Of a DNA stretch of 64,000 nucleotides, positions 16,782 through 24,864 are shown in pieces. The stretch is taken from assembly GCA_965199845.1 (NCBI GenBank), contig CBDATZ010000054.1, positions 1,054,001-1,118,000 on the forward strand. Reading direction: 5' to 3'. The DNA comes from Ilyomonas sp965199845 (lineage in GTDB: Bacteria > Bacteroidota > Bacteroidia > Chitinophagales > Chitinophagaceae). The stretch's first letter is position 1. The number at the start of each line of letters is the position of its first letter. The notes under the pieces were generated by a model. That model was not told where the DNA came from. It saw nothing but the letters and a program-made list of their open reading frames with translations, and searched no databases. A program made the translations under genes and the position numbers.

Positions 16782-17171
16782 ATGGAAAAACAAAAAAACG
16801 CAGTTGGTCGCCGTAAAGAAGCTGTAACGCGTGTATTCTTAAGCCGCGGAGAAGGTAAAATACTGGTGAACAATAAAGATTATAAAACCTACTTTGCTTT
16901 ACCTTATTTGCAAAACCAAGTAGAAGCGCCTTTACAAACCGTCGAATCTTTAGATAAATTTGATGTTATTATCAATGCAACAGGCGGTGGTTTAAAAGGT
17001 CAGGCAGAAGCAGCGAAATTGGGCATTGCCCGCGCTTTACTCGAAATCAACGCTGAATACCGCCCGGTTTTAAAAGCCGCCGGTCATCTCACACGTGATC
17101 CCCGTGGTGTTGAACGTAAGAAATTCGGTCATAAAAAAGCCCGCCGCAGCTTCCAGTTCAGTAAGCGTTAA
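16782..17171 (+). CDS. rpsI: Small ribosomal subunit protein S9 (uS9)
   Basis: A 129-residue protein ending in the invariant SFQFSKR tail whose final residues contact P-site tRNA. The N-terminal GRRKEAVTRVFL and the internal GGGLKGQAEAAKLGIARAL motif (about 67-86) are standard. It is co-transcribed with rplM. The 109-base spacer to rpsB contains no clear terminator. Confidence 0.98.
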   Translation: MEKQKNAVGRRKEAVTRVFLSRGEGKILVNNKDYKTYFALPYLQNQVEAPLQTVESLDKFDVIINATGGGLKGQAEAAKLGIARALLEINAEYRPVLKAAGHLTRDPRGVERKKFGHKKARRSFQFSKR

Positions 17172-17280
17172 TTTTTCAGTTAGCTGTTGCTGGTTTATAG
17201 TTCATGATAATTATATTGACTTAACTATTATCTATCAATCACCAACAAAACATACAATAACAATCTAATCAAGAATACAA

Positions 17281-18186
17281 ATGGAACAAACTCCTTCTTT
17301 ACAGCAACAACTGCTTGATGCGGGTGTACATTTTGGTCACTTGCGTAAGAAGTGGAATCCTAAAATGCTACCTTACATTTTTGCAGAAAAAAAAGGTATT
17401 CATATCATTGACCTGAACAAAACCGTTGACCATCTGCAGGAAACGGCCGCCGCAATGAAACAGATTGCAAAAAGCGGTAAAAAAATTATGTTCGTAGCCA
17501 CTAAAAAACAGGCAAAAGAAATTGTTAGCGAATGCGCTAAGAAAGTAAATATGCCGTATGCTACTGAACGTTGGTTAGGTGGAATGCTTACCAATTTCAA
17601 TACGGTTCGTAAGAGCGTTAAGAAAATGCAGAGCATTGAAAAACTCTTAGGCGAAGGCACAGCAGAAAACCTTACCAAAAAGGAAAAACTGACGTTAAGC
17701 CGCGATAGAGATAAAATGGAAAAAGTACTGGGCGGTATCGCGCAGTTGAGCCGTCTTCCGGCAGCTCTTTTCTTGGTTGATATCGGGCATGAACATATTG
17801 CGCTGGCAGAAGCAAAACGTCTTGGTATTACAACATTTGGAATGGTTGATACCAACAGCGATCCTAACAAAGTTGATTTCGCAATTCCGGCTAATGATGA
17901 TGCTACCAAATCAATTGCTATCATCACCAATTATATTACCGCTGCCATTGCTGAAGGTCTCCAGGAACGTCAGCAGTCTAAAGACGAAGATGTTGAAGAA
18001 ACGGATAACGAAGCTGAAAAACGCGCAGCTCGTATTCAGGCAGAAGCCGAAGCTGAAGGTGGCCGTGGTCGTGGCGAAAGAGCTCCGCAAGGTCAGCAAG
18101 GTGGCGGACAGCCAAAACGCAGAGTACCCGGCGGCGCATCGCGCAGACCAGCCGGCGGTGGCGGACAAGGCGGACCTCGCAGATAA
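17281..18186 (+). CDS. rpsB: Small ribosomal subunit protein S2 (uS2) with long Gly/Arg-rich tail
   Basis: The conserved S2 core (about residues 1-230) shows GVHFGHLRKKWNPKM near the N-terminus, the ERWLGGMLTNF motif (about 97-107) and FGMVDTNSDPNKVDFAIPANDDA (about 182-204). S2 binds late to the 30S platform and is needed for S1 recruitment in many bacteria. At 301 residues it is about 60 longer than the E. coli protein. The extra C-terminal part is acidic, then rich in Gly, Arg and Gln with RGRGE and GGGQ-type repeats, and probably disordered. A second open frame (17777-18205) lies entirely in its shadow. Confidence 0.97.
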   Translation: MEQTPSLQQQLLDAGVHFGHLRKKWNPKMLPYIFAEKKGIHIIDLNKTVDHLQETAAAMKQIAKSGKKIMFVATKKQAKEIVSECAKKVNMPYATERWLGGMLTNFNTVRKSVKKMQSIEKLLGEGTAENLTKKEKLTLSRDRDKMEKVLGGIAQLSRLPAALFLVDIGHEHIALAEAKRLGITTFGMVDTNSDPNKVDFAIPANDDATKSIAIITNYITAAIAEGLQERQQSKDEDVEETDNEAEKRAARIQAEAEAEGGRGRGERAPQGQQGGGQPKRRVPGGASRRPAGGGGQGGPRR

Positions 18187-18274
18187 ATTTTGGTTGTTAA
18201 GTTGATAGATAATATTCGCAGAAGTAAATTTTGTTTATCATCTATTAATACAACTGTTATATCAATATAAAACC

Positions 18275-18313
18275 AAACACATCCCAACTGCAACAAGGTT
18301 GGGTTGTGTGTTT
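18275..18313 (+). terminator. Stable hairpin in the rpsB-tsf spacer
   Basis: AAACACAT plus CCCAAC (18275-18288) pair with GTTGGG (18298-18303) and, past a two-base bulge, GTGTGTTT (18306-18313). This gives about 14 base pairs with one G-U around a nine-base loop. A-rich sequence, not a T run, follows, so it may be a partial terminator or a processing or stability element. Confidence 0.5.
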
Positions 18314-18321
18314 AAAAAATG

Positions 18322-18387
18322 AGCTACGCTATTTTCCCCTGAGTGTAGCTATTAAAAATTCAAGTTTCAAAACTCCCTTCAGGGGAG
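18322..18387 (+). promoter_or_regulatory. Predicted pseudoknot just upstream of tsf
   Basis: AGCTACGCT (18322-18330) and AGTGTAGCT (18342-18350) form a nine-pair stem with one G-U. The loop contains CCCCTG (18336-18341), which is exactly complementary to CAGGGG at 18380-18385. The latter can instead form a local hairpin with CTCCC (18373-18377). The two folds exclude each other and end 17 bases before the tsf ATG, which suggests a translational switch or a protein-binding site. Confidence 0.45.
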
Positions 18388-18403
18388 GGACAAATCAAAT
18401 ATT

Positions 18404-19246
18404 ATGTCAACAACTGTTCAGATTTCTGCATCAGAAATTAATAAACTCCGCCAGGCTACCGGCGCTGGTATGATGGATTGCCGTAAAGCTTTAACAGAAA
18501 CAAACGGGGATTTTGAAGCTGCGATTGACTGGTTGCGCAAGCAAGGCCAGAAAGTAGCGGCCAAACGCAGTGACCGTGAAGCTAAAGAAGGTGTTGTGAT
18601 TGCACAAACAACGGCTGATAATAAAACAGGAGTGATTGTATGCGTAAGCTGCGAAACAGATTTCGTATCTAAAAATACCGACTTCGTTGCTTTTGTTCAA
18701 AGCATTGTAGATGCTGCGATTGCAAACAATGTAAAGAGTGCGGAAGAATTAAAAGAATCAACTGTAAATGGTGCTAAAGTAGCTGATCTTATCAATGATA
18801 AACTGGCTGCGATTGGCGAAAAAATAGATGTAACACGTTTTGAAAGAGTAGAAGCGCCGTATGTAGCTTCTTACATTCACGGTGCAAACAGAATTGGTGT
18901 ATTGGTTGGTTTAACATCCGAAGCTGCCGAAGCTGGTAAAGATGTAGCTATGCAAATTGCTGCCTTGAACCCGGTTGCGGTAGATGAGGCTTCTGTATCT
19001 TCTGAAACAATCGAGCGTGAAAGAAATATCGCTACAGAACAAATTCAGCAAGACCCGAAAATGGCTGGCAAACCGGCTGACATGATCGCTAAAATTGCAG
19101 AAGGTAAACTGAAAGCATTCTTCAAAGAAAATACTTTGCTGGCACAGCCTTTCGTAAAAGATAATGGCAAAAGCGTAGCTGATTATTTAAAATCTGTAGG
19201 TGCTGATGTAAAAGTGACTGAGTTTAAAAGAGTAGCTGTTGGTTAA
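18404..19246 (+). CDS. tsf: Elongation factor Ts
   Basis: The guanine-nucleotide exchange factor that releases GDP from EF-Tu. The 280-residue protein has the N-terminal UBA-like domain (EINKLRQATGAGMMDCRKAL, about 10-30), the CETDFVSKN signature (about 86-94) that inserts into EF-Tu, and two core domains. Its position after rpsB is conserved across bacteria. It is followed 14 bases later by a strong bidirectional terminator that closes the operon. Confidence 0.98.
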   Translation: MSTTVQISASEINKLRQATGAGMMDCRKALTETNGDFEAAIDWLRKQGQKVAAKRSDREAKEGVVIAQTTADNKTGVIVCVSCETDFVSKNTDFVAFVQSIVDAAIANNVKSAEELKESTVNGAKVADLINDKLAAIGEKIDVTRFERVEAPYVASYIHGANRIGVLVGLTSEAAEAGKDVAMQIAALNPVAVDEASVSSETIERERNIATEQIQQDPKMAGKPADMIAKIAEGKLKAFFKENTLLAQPFVKDNGKSVADYLKSVGADVKVTEFKRVAVG

Positions 19247-19260
19247 TAGCATTCGCTTTT

Positions 19261-19302
19261 ATAAATAAAAAAGTCCGGCTTATGCCGGACTTTTTTATTT
19301 AT
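19261..19302 (+). terminator. Strong bidirectional rho-independent terminator after tsf
   Basis: Perfect 19-base arms (19261-19279 and 19284-19302) surround a four-base loop, with core AAGTCCGGC / GCCGGACTT. The arms end in A6 on the left and T6 on the right, a textbook terminator for either direction. Confidence 0.9.
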
Positions 19303-19625
19303 AAAACTATACATAATATGCAATCGGAAAGGAATGTAGTATATAAGAGGAATTGTTTTTTCTTTCATAAAAAAGACGAAACAACACATTTTCGATTGCA
19401 ACAATACGTAACTGAAGTATTAAGTCTTTATTACCCAATAAATTTCTGAGTTGGAGAGATAATTGTAGAATAAGTTGATTGATAAACAATCAAATATCAG
19501 TTTGTCAATCTTATATCGTTATTTCAGCCTGATTAGTAGATAGATAATAGGAATGGAGTTATAAAATAATGCTGCTTTGTTATATTTAAATCATAACACA
19601 TTAAACTATAAGAACCCGATTTGCA
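19303..19625. other. AT-rich spacer without recognised gene
   Basis: This 323-base stretch between the tsf terminator and the small gene pair holds only short open frames with no family resemblance and no repeat I recognise. It probably includes the promoter of the 19626 gene, but no TAnnTTTG match stands out. Confidence 0.5.
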
Positions 19626-19850
19626 ATGTTTAATAATAATGAACCTCACTCGTTATTCCCTACAGAAACCGATGATAGTTTTGAAAGCAAGTTAATTTTT
19701 GGAATGAGTCATAGCGGAATTACTGCCTATATAACCGACAAGGATGTGTTTTTTGCAAAAGAACGTTTGAAACTGCACGAAGCTACGCCGGATGAAGGCG
19801 TGAGCATAGATATTTTGAAAAAATATATTTACAAAAAGTATGGGATTTGA
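19626..19850 (+). CDS. Small protein, possible antitoxin partner
   Basis: A 74-residue protein with an acidic N-terminal half (HSLFPTETDDSFESK) and a basic C-terminus (ILKKYIYKKYGI). I do not recognise its family. It overlaps by 11 bases the next gene, which looks like a ParE/RelE toxin, and precedes it, the usual order of antitoxin and toxin. No ribbon-helix-helix or other standard DNA-binding motif is obvious, so the antitoxin role is inferred from context only. Confidence 0.6.
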   Translation: MFNNNEPHSLFPTETDDSFESKLIFGMSHSGITAYITDKDVFFAKERLKLHEATPDEGVSIDILKKYIYKKYGI

Positions 19851-20097
19851 AATAAAAATTAAACCCTTGGTTTTGTTTGATCTGGAAGATAAAATAAATG
19901 GCAAAGAACGGCAGGTTGCCGGTTCCGGTAAAGCTTTTTATGAACATTTTCTTTCCGAACTTTCCGAATTACAACTGAATAACGATAATGCCACACAAAT
20001 CTATCAGTCTGTAAGAGAATATGTTTCTGCTGATAAATCGTGCAAATTGTTTTATATAATAAACGGTAAAACCCTTTATATAATGGGCGTTTTATAA
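19840..20097 (+). CDS. RelE/ParE-like small protein, possible toxin
   Basis: An 85-residue protein whose layout resembles the RelE/ParE fold. It starts with a strand and helix FEIKIKPLVLFDLEDKI, then AGSGKAFYEHFLSELSEL in the place of the usual GLGxRFxxEL helix, and ends in two strands, KLFYIINGKTLYIMGVL. Genes of this family cleave mRNA or poison gyrase, but some are inactive. It is shorter than typical ParE proteins (about 95-100) and lacks the usual C-terminal basic tail, so it may be degenerate. It is convergent with dtd, with two bases between the stop codons. Confidence 0.6.
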   Translation: MGFEIKIKPLVLFDLEDKINGKERQVAGSGKAFYEHFLSELSELQLNNDNATQIYQSVREYVSADKSCKLFYIINGKTLYIMGVL

Positions 20098-20099
20098 CT

Positions 20100-20552
20100 C
20101 TATTCTTTGTTTTTTGTATCAATCAAAATTGTTACCGGTCCATTATTCAGCAAGCTTACTTTCATATCGGCTCCAAATAGTCCGGTTTGTATTATCTTAC
20201 CTGAATCTTTCTCTAATTGATCTATCATTTTCTGGTATAACGGCATCGCAATTTCCGGCTTGGAAGCGCGTATGTAAGAAGGACGATTTCCTTTTTTATA
20301 ACTCGCGTGCAAAGTAAACTGACTGATGAGTAAAATATCTCCGTCTATATCTTTTACACTCTTGTTCATCACATCGTTTTCATCGTTAAAAATACGCAGG
20401 TTTATAATCTTATTACTTAGCCAAATAATGTCTTCGTCACTGTCGCCATCTTCAATACCAATCAATATCAATAAGCCTTTTTGTATATCACCAATTGTTT
20501 CGCCGTTTACTTTTACACTGGCTTCCGAAACTCTTTGAATTACTACGCGCAT
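20100..20552 (-). CDS. dtd: D-aminoacyl-tRNA deacylase
   Basis: A 150-residue cytoplasmic proofreading enzyme that removes D-amino acids (and glycine from tRNA-Ala) from mischarged tRNA. The N-terminal MRVVIQRVSEASVKV, the LLISQFTLHA motif (about 75-84, carrying the SQxT cross-subunit signature) and the NGPVT motif near residue 137 are all intact. The length is normal. It is divergent from arfB, and each gene has its own TAnnTTTG element in the shared 111-base spacer. Confidence 0.96.
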   Translation of the reverse strand: MRVVIQRVSEASVKVNGETIGDIQKGLLILIGIEDGDSDEDIIWLSNKIINLRIFNDENDVMNKSVKDIDGDILLISQFTLHASYKKGNRPSYIRASKPEIAMPLYQKMIDQLEKDSGKIIQTGLFGADMKVSLLNNGPVTILIDTKNKE

Positions 20553-20567
20553 AATGAGTTAAAAAAT

Positions 20568-20575
20568 CAAAAGTA
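20568..20575 (-). promoter_or_regulatory. TACTTTTG -7 type promoter element of dtd
   Basis: Read on the minus strand this is an exact TAnnTTTG match, 15 bases before the dtd ATG. No clear -33 element is visible. Confidence 0.5.
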
Positions 20576-20640
20576 AAAAGAAAAAATATTGTTGAACAGT
20601 GGTTAGAATTATAAATATAAAATCACTGATTTTTACTTTT

Positions 20641-20648
20641 TAATTTTG
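20641..20648 (+). promoter_or_regulatory. TAATTTTG -7 type promoter element of arfB
   Basis: An exact TAnnTTTG match lies 15 bases before the ATG at 20664. It overlaps the TTG at 20646, so the longer open frame that begins there would start inside the promoter; this favours the ATG. Confidence 0.5.
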
Positions 20649-20663
20649 ACCTTTTTTATAGAA

Positions 20664-21071
20664 ATGAAGATAGATATTACACCTGAAATAATATTTCAGA
20701 CGGCAAGAAGCGGCGGCAAAGGCGGGCAGAATGTAAATAAAGTTGAGACAATGGTAGAAGGCCGATGGCTGGTTGCAGCATCGCAAATAACAAATGAAGA
20801 ACAGAAGCAATTCATTGCTTTGAAGCTGGCAAATCGTATTACATCTGATGGCTTTTTACTTGTAAAATCGCAACAGGAAAGAACACAATCGGGCAATAAA
20901 TCGCTCGTTATAAAAAAGATGAATGCGCTGGTAAATGCGTCGCTCGAAAAGAAGAAATCCCGCATTGCCACAAAGCCTTCAAAAGCTGTACAGGCAAGGC
21001 GTATAGAAGGAAAGAAGAAGCAAGCTGATGTAAAAAGTAACCGCAGAAAAATAAAACCTAACGAATATTGA
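20664..21071 (+). CDS. arfB: ArfB-like peptidyl-tRNA hydrolase (class I release factor domain)
   Basis: A 135-residue ribosome-rescue factor that hydrolyses peptidyl-tRNA on ribosomes stalled without a stop codon. The catalytic GGQ is at residues 20-22 within ARSGGKGGQNVNKVE. The C-terminal tail is strongly basic (KKKSRIATKPSKA, then KSNRRKIKPNEY), as needed to fit the empty mRNA channel. No codon-recognition domain is present, which separates it from RF1/RF2. Its TGA stop shares bases with the ATG of the MbnP-like gene (ATGA-type overlap at 21071). Confidence 0.9.
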   Translation: MKIDITPEIIFQTARSGGKGGQNVNKVETMVEGRWLVAASQITNEEQKQFIALKLANRITSDGFLLVKSQQERTQSGNKSLVIKKMNALVNASLEKKKSRIATKPSKAVQARRIEGKKKQADVKSNRRKIKPNEY

Positions 21072-21793
21072 TGAAGCCTTTTTGTTTTGTGTTCTTATCA
21101 ATCTGTTTGATGAGCAGCTACGCGCAGCAATCAAATCAGGAGATGAAAAACCTGCATTTCATTTTTCGAAATACGGTTTCCGATTCTGTTTTACAAACAG
21201 AAGTAACTTATCAAAATTATTTTGGTGAACCGTTCAAAGTACGCAGCTTCAAATATTATATTTCTCATATCGAAATCAGGTATAACAATGAGAAATTTTA
21301 TTTCGTAAAAATGGCACCGCACTTAGTAAATGAAGCCGACAGCAATTCAAAAAAAATATCTTTTTCTGCGCCGGCCGGCAATATAACCGGCGTTCGTTTT
21401 TTGTTAGGTATTGATAGTGCAACCAATACAAATGGCGTACAAACTGGCGATTTGGATCCTTCAAAGGGCATGTTCTGGATTTGGAATACCGGTTATATTA
21501 TGGCAAAATTAGAAGGGTTTTCATCCATATCAAAAGCGCCGGGAAAGCAATACAGCTTTGATGTTGGCGGATATAAAGACGGCGAAAATACAGCCAGGCA
21601 AATCAATCTTTCATTGCCATCAATTACAAGCAATCAATCATCAACTTTTATTATTACGGCTGATATTGGCAAATGGTTTTACGGAAAAAACAATATCAAA
21701 ATCGCAGAGCAGCCAATGTGCCATTCTCCCGGAGCGCTGGCTATGAAAATTGCCGGTAATTATGCTGATATGTTTAGTATTCAGGCGAAGTAA
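21071..21793 (+). CDS. MbnP-like copper-associated periplasmic protein
   Basis: A 240-residue secreted protein with a signal peptide (FVFLSICLMSSYAQ, cleavage near 18-20). It resembles the MbnP family, periplasmic proteins linked to methanobactin and copper handling. The matching segments are FKYYISHIEI, the VRFLLGIDSATN region, the DLDPSKGMFWIWNTGYIMAKLEG core and a late MCHSPGALAM. In characterised systems a tryptophan of MbnP is converted to kynurenine by the diheme partner MbnH. The conserved FWIW is present, but no MbnH-like gene is adjacent. Function in this organism is uncertain. Confidence 0.75.
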   Translation: MKPFCFVFLSICLMSSYAQQSNQEMKNLHFIFRNTVSDSVLQTEVTYQNYFGEPFKVRSFKYYISHIEIRYNNEKFYFVKMAPHLVNEADSNSKKISFSAPAGNITGVRFLLGIDSATNTNGVQTGDLDPSKGMFWIWNTGYIMAKLEGFSSISKAPGKQYSFDVGGYKDGENTARQINLSLPSITSNQSSTFIITADIGKWFYGKNNIKIAEQPMCHSPGALAMKIAGNYADMFSIQAK

Positions 21794-21831
21794 ATCTTGC
21801 TGTAAATCAATTTGCCCCGACCTTTACACGC

Positions 21832-23673
21832 ATGGCTTATTCGTCGCTGGAACAATGTTTACTTGATTTGGAAAAACACGGGCATTTGGTTCGTGTGAAG
21901 GAAGAAGTAGAGCCATATTTAGAAATGGCGGCTATTCATTTGCGTGTTCATGAAGCGGGCGGTCCGGCTTTGCTGTTTGAAAATGTAAAAGGCAGTTCTT
22001 TTCGCGCCGCATCAAACATCTTCGGAACATTAGAGAGAAGCAGGTTTATTTTCAGAAATACGTTTACGAAAGTGCAGCGGTTAATCGAACTAAAAAACAA
22101 TCCGCTTCAAGCATTTAAAAAGCCATTTGCCAATGCAGGCGCTGTCTTATCTGCGTTACATGCTTTGCCTTTAAAAAATCCAATTACAAAACCGGTTTTA
22201 TATAAAGAAATTTCCGTTCACCAATTACCTCAGATTCATCATTGGTTACAAGATGGCGGCGCCTTTGTAACGCTGCCACAAGTGTATACCGAAGATGCCG
22301 ACAAGCCCGGTATTATGAATGCAAACCTGGGTATGTACCGCATTCAGCTTTCAGGAAACGATTATGTGCAAGACAAAGAAGCTGGCTTACATTACCAGTT
22401 GCACCGGGGAATTGGAGTTCATCAAACTAAAGCAAATAAAAAAGGTATTCCGTTAAAAGTAAGTGTGTTTGTTGGCGGTCCGCCATCGCATACATTAGCC
22501 GCCGTAATGCCGTTGCCGGAAGGGTTGAGTGAAATGATATTTGCCGGTGCATTGGGCGGCAGACGGTTTCGTTATACATATAAAGATGGATATTGCATCA
22601 GCACAGATGCTGATTTTGTGATAACAGGAGAAGTTCATCAGAATGATAATAAACCTGAAGGTCCGTTTGGCGATCATTTGGGATATTACAGTTTGGCGCA
22701 TCCTTTCCCGGTAATGAAAGTGCATAAAGTGTATGCACGAAAAAACGCGATTTGGCCTTTTACCGTTGTGGGCAGACCGCCGCAGGAAGACACCAGTTTT
22801 GGTCAGCTCATTCATGCACTTACCGGCGATGCGATACCTAACGAAATTCCCGGTGTAAAAGAAGTTCACGCAGTAGATGCGGCTGGTGTGCATCCTTTGT
22901 TGTTAGCTATTGGCAGCGAACGTTACACGCCGTATTTACCAACAAAACAACCCGCAGAATTGCTTACCATTGCCAATCATATTTTAGGAACCGGGCAGTT
23001 AAGTCTCGCCAAATTTTTATTTATTACGGCTGATGATACAAAGCGACTATCAGCGCACGATGTGCCCGAATTTTTTCAATACATTTTATCGAGAATTGAT
23101 TTAACCCGTGATGTTCATTTTTATACCAATACAACCATTGATACCTTAGATTATTCTGGCACTTCCATAAACAGCGGCAGCAAAGTTGTGTTTGCAGCGT
23201 ATGGCGATATAAAGAGAAATGTAACCACTGAAATTCCTTCTTCTTTTTTTGAATTGAATGGATTTGGTAAACCTAAACTTGCATTGCCTGGCATTCTTGT
23301 TCTGCAAGCCAATTCTTTCTCTACGTATGAAAAAGCGCACCAAGAAATGGATGCATTAGATAAACAGTTACAACAACATATTTCAGACATCAATTCTGTT
23401 GTTATGATTGTTGTTTGCAATGATGCGGACTTTACAGCGCAAACGCTAAACAATTTTATCTGGGTAACATTTACGCGTTGTAATCCATCGCACGATATAT
23501 ATGGTGTTGATGCGTTTTATCAAAATAAACATTGGGGTTGCCGCGGCAGTTTGATCATTGATGCTCGTATTAAACCACATCACGCGCCGGTATTAGAAAA
23601 AGATAAAACAACAGAAAATAAAATTGATAAGTTGTTTGCGAAAGGCGGCAGTTTGTATGGCGTTATAAAGTAA
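21832..23673 (+). CDS. ubiD: UbiD-family decarboxylase
   Basis: A 613-residue prenylated-FMN-dependent (de)carboxylase. Family segments include SLEQCLLDLEKHGHLVRV at the N-terminus, GMYRIQLSGNDYV, the EGPFGDHLGYYSLAHPFPVMKV core (about 277-298) and GRPPQEDTSFGQLIHALTGDAIPNEIPGVKEVHAVDAAGVHPLL. In menaquinone-making bacteria such proteins often act in quinone synthesis, but UbiD members also act on aromatic acids. The UbiX flavin prenyltransferase that would supply the cofactor is not in the window. At 613 residues it is longer than E. coli UbiD and resembles the long Bacteroidota form. Confidence 0.9.
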   Translation: MAYSSLEQCLLDLEKHGHLVRVKEEVEPYLEMAAIHLRVHEAGGPALLFENVKGSSFRAASNIFGTLERSRFIFRNTFTKVQRLIELKNNPLQAFKKPFANAGAVLSALHALPLKNPITKPVLYKEISVHQLPQIHHWLQDGGAFVTLPQVYTEDADKPGIMNANLGMYRIQLSGNDYVQDKEAGLHYQLHRGIGVHQTKANKKGIPLKVSVFVGGPPSHTLAAVMPLPEGLSEMIFAGALGGRRFRYTYKDGYCISTDADFVITGEVHQNDNKPEGPFGDHLGYYSLAHPFPVMKVHKVYARKNAIWPFTVVGRPPQEDTSFGQLIHALTGDAIPNEIPGVKEVHAVDAAGVHPLLLAIGSERYTPYLPTKQPAELLTIANHILGTGQLSLAKFLFITADDTKRLSAHDVPEFFQYILSRIDLTRDVHFYTNTTIDTLDYSGTSINSGSKVVFAAYGDIKRNVTTEIPSSFFELNGFGKPKLALPGILVLQANSFSTYEKAHQEMDALDKQLQQHISDINSVVMIVVCNDADFTAQTLNNFIWVTFTRCNPSHDIYGVDAFYQNKHWGCRGSLIIDARIKPHHAPVLEKDKTTENKIDKLFAKGGSLYGVIK

Positions 23674-23807
23674 AAGAGTGTGATTTATTCTTGCTTTTTT
23701 ATTGATTTCTATAATCCTATCATACTAAAAAAATGGCTGTTAATTTCGCAGCTTCATGGCTTATCAAATAGTAAATTAGGTAAGCTGAAATAAGTAAGAT
23801 TTTATTT

Positions 23808-24686
23808 GTGAACAATACATCTAAGTTCATTACAGCAGGACTTCTTTTTGCGATGCTTTGGGCATCTGCATCAACAGCCGGTAAGTTTGGTATACAATCG
23901 GTAGAACCGCTGTTGTTGTTTAATATCCGCTTTCTGTTAGCTGGTTTATTTATGCTGTTATATGCGCATGGAATTGCTAAAAACAGTTTGCCGCAACGTG
24001 CCGACTGGAAGCCGTTGCTGTTGTTTGGTTTGCTGAACACAACGCTTTGTTTGGGCTTATACATTATTGCGCTGCAGCAGGTTTCGGCGGGCATTGGCAG
24101 TTTAGCACCGGCAGTGAATCCATTGCTGATAACTGTTTTATCAGGCGTCTGGGCAGGAAAAAAAATAAAACCTGTACAATGGATAAGCGTTGCATTAGGA
24201 ATGGCAGGAATTTTATTGGCCACTTATCCTTTATTACTGAATAGTTCAGCTACCATACAAGGTTTATTATTAATGTTGATGAGTATGTTATGTTACTCAA
24301 GCGGCGTTATCTATTATGCCAAAACAAACTGGCGTTTGCCTTCGCTTGTTATTAACGGTTGGCAGGTATTGATAGGCGGTTTATTGTTATTACCTTGTTC
24401 TTTTTTAATGCATAAAGATGGCTTTATAAATCATTTTGATACACGCTTTTGGAAAGCCGAAGGCTGGCTGATTATTCCGGTATCAATCATCTCTGTACAG
24501 CTTTGGTTATACCTCTTAAAAGCAGATGCCGTAAGAGCTTCGTTATGGTTGTTTCTGTGTCCTGTATTTGGCTTTGTATATGCCGCTATTTTATTGAACG
24601 AATCTATAACAGGCTATACAATTGCGGGAACTGTATTGGTTATTATCGGGCTGTATTTAGGACAAAGAAAGAAGAGAAATGAGTAA
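23808..24686 (+). CDS. EamA-family (DMT superfamily) transporter
   Basis: A 292-residue integral membrane protein with about ten hydrophobic helices arranged as two EamA repeats (residues 8-145 and 155-288). The second repeat ends in the typical LNESITGYTIAGTVLVIIGLYLG. Members export amino acids, metabolites or nucleotide sugars; the substrate cannot be told. The start is a GTG at 23808, since the next ATG would remove half of the first helix. It follows ubiD by 134 bases and may be transcribed separately. Confidence 0.88.
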   Translation: MNNTSKFITAGLLFAMLWASASTAGKFGIQSVEPLLLFNIRFLLAGLFMLLYAHGIAKNSLPQRADWKPLLLFGLLNTTLCLGLYIIALQQVSAGIGSLAPAVNPLLITVLSGVWAGKKIKPVQWISVALGMAGILLATYPLLLNSSATIQGLLLMLMSMLCYSSGVIYYAKTNWRLPSLVINGWQVLIGGLLLLPCSFLMHKDGFINHFDTRFWKAEGWLIIPVSIISVQLWLYLLKADAVRASLWLFLCPVFGFVYAAILLNESITGYTIAGTVLVIIGLYLGQRKKRNE

Positions 24687-24864
24687 ATAAATGATTGCCT
24701 GATGGCAATATGAGTTTAGCTTCGGATGATTGTAATGGCTTCTTCAAAAAATATAAATGAACTGCTTTTAAAAATATTATTCATAATTTTCTTTTTCCAG
24801 GCAACCGTTTTCTTTTACACTGCATTTAGTAATATATAAACCATACAAGAACCAGCCACTACTT

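Noticed and set aside
17777..18205. 142-codon open frame inside rpsB in another frame
   Set aside because: It lies in the shadow of the well-conserved rpsB gene and its translation has biased, low-complexity composition.
19307..19489. 60-codon minus-strand frame after the tsf terminator
   Set aside because: Composition is AT-driven Leu/Ile/Asn sequence with no motif, no promoter and no neighbour logic.
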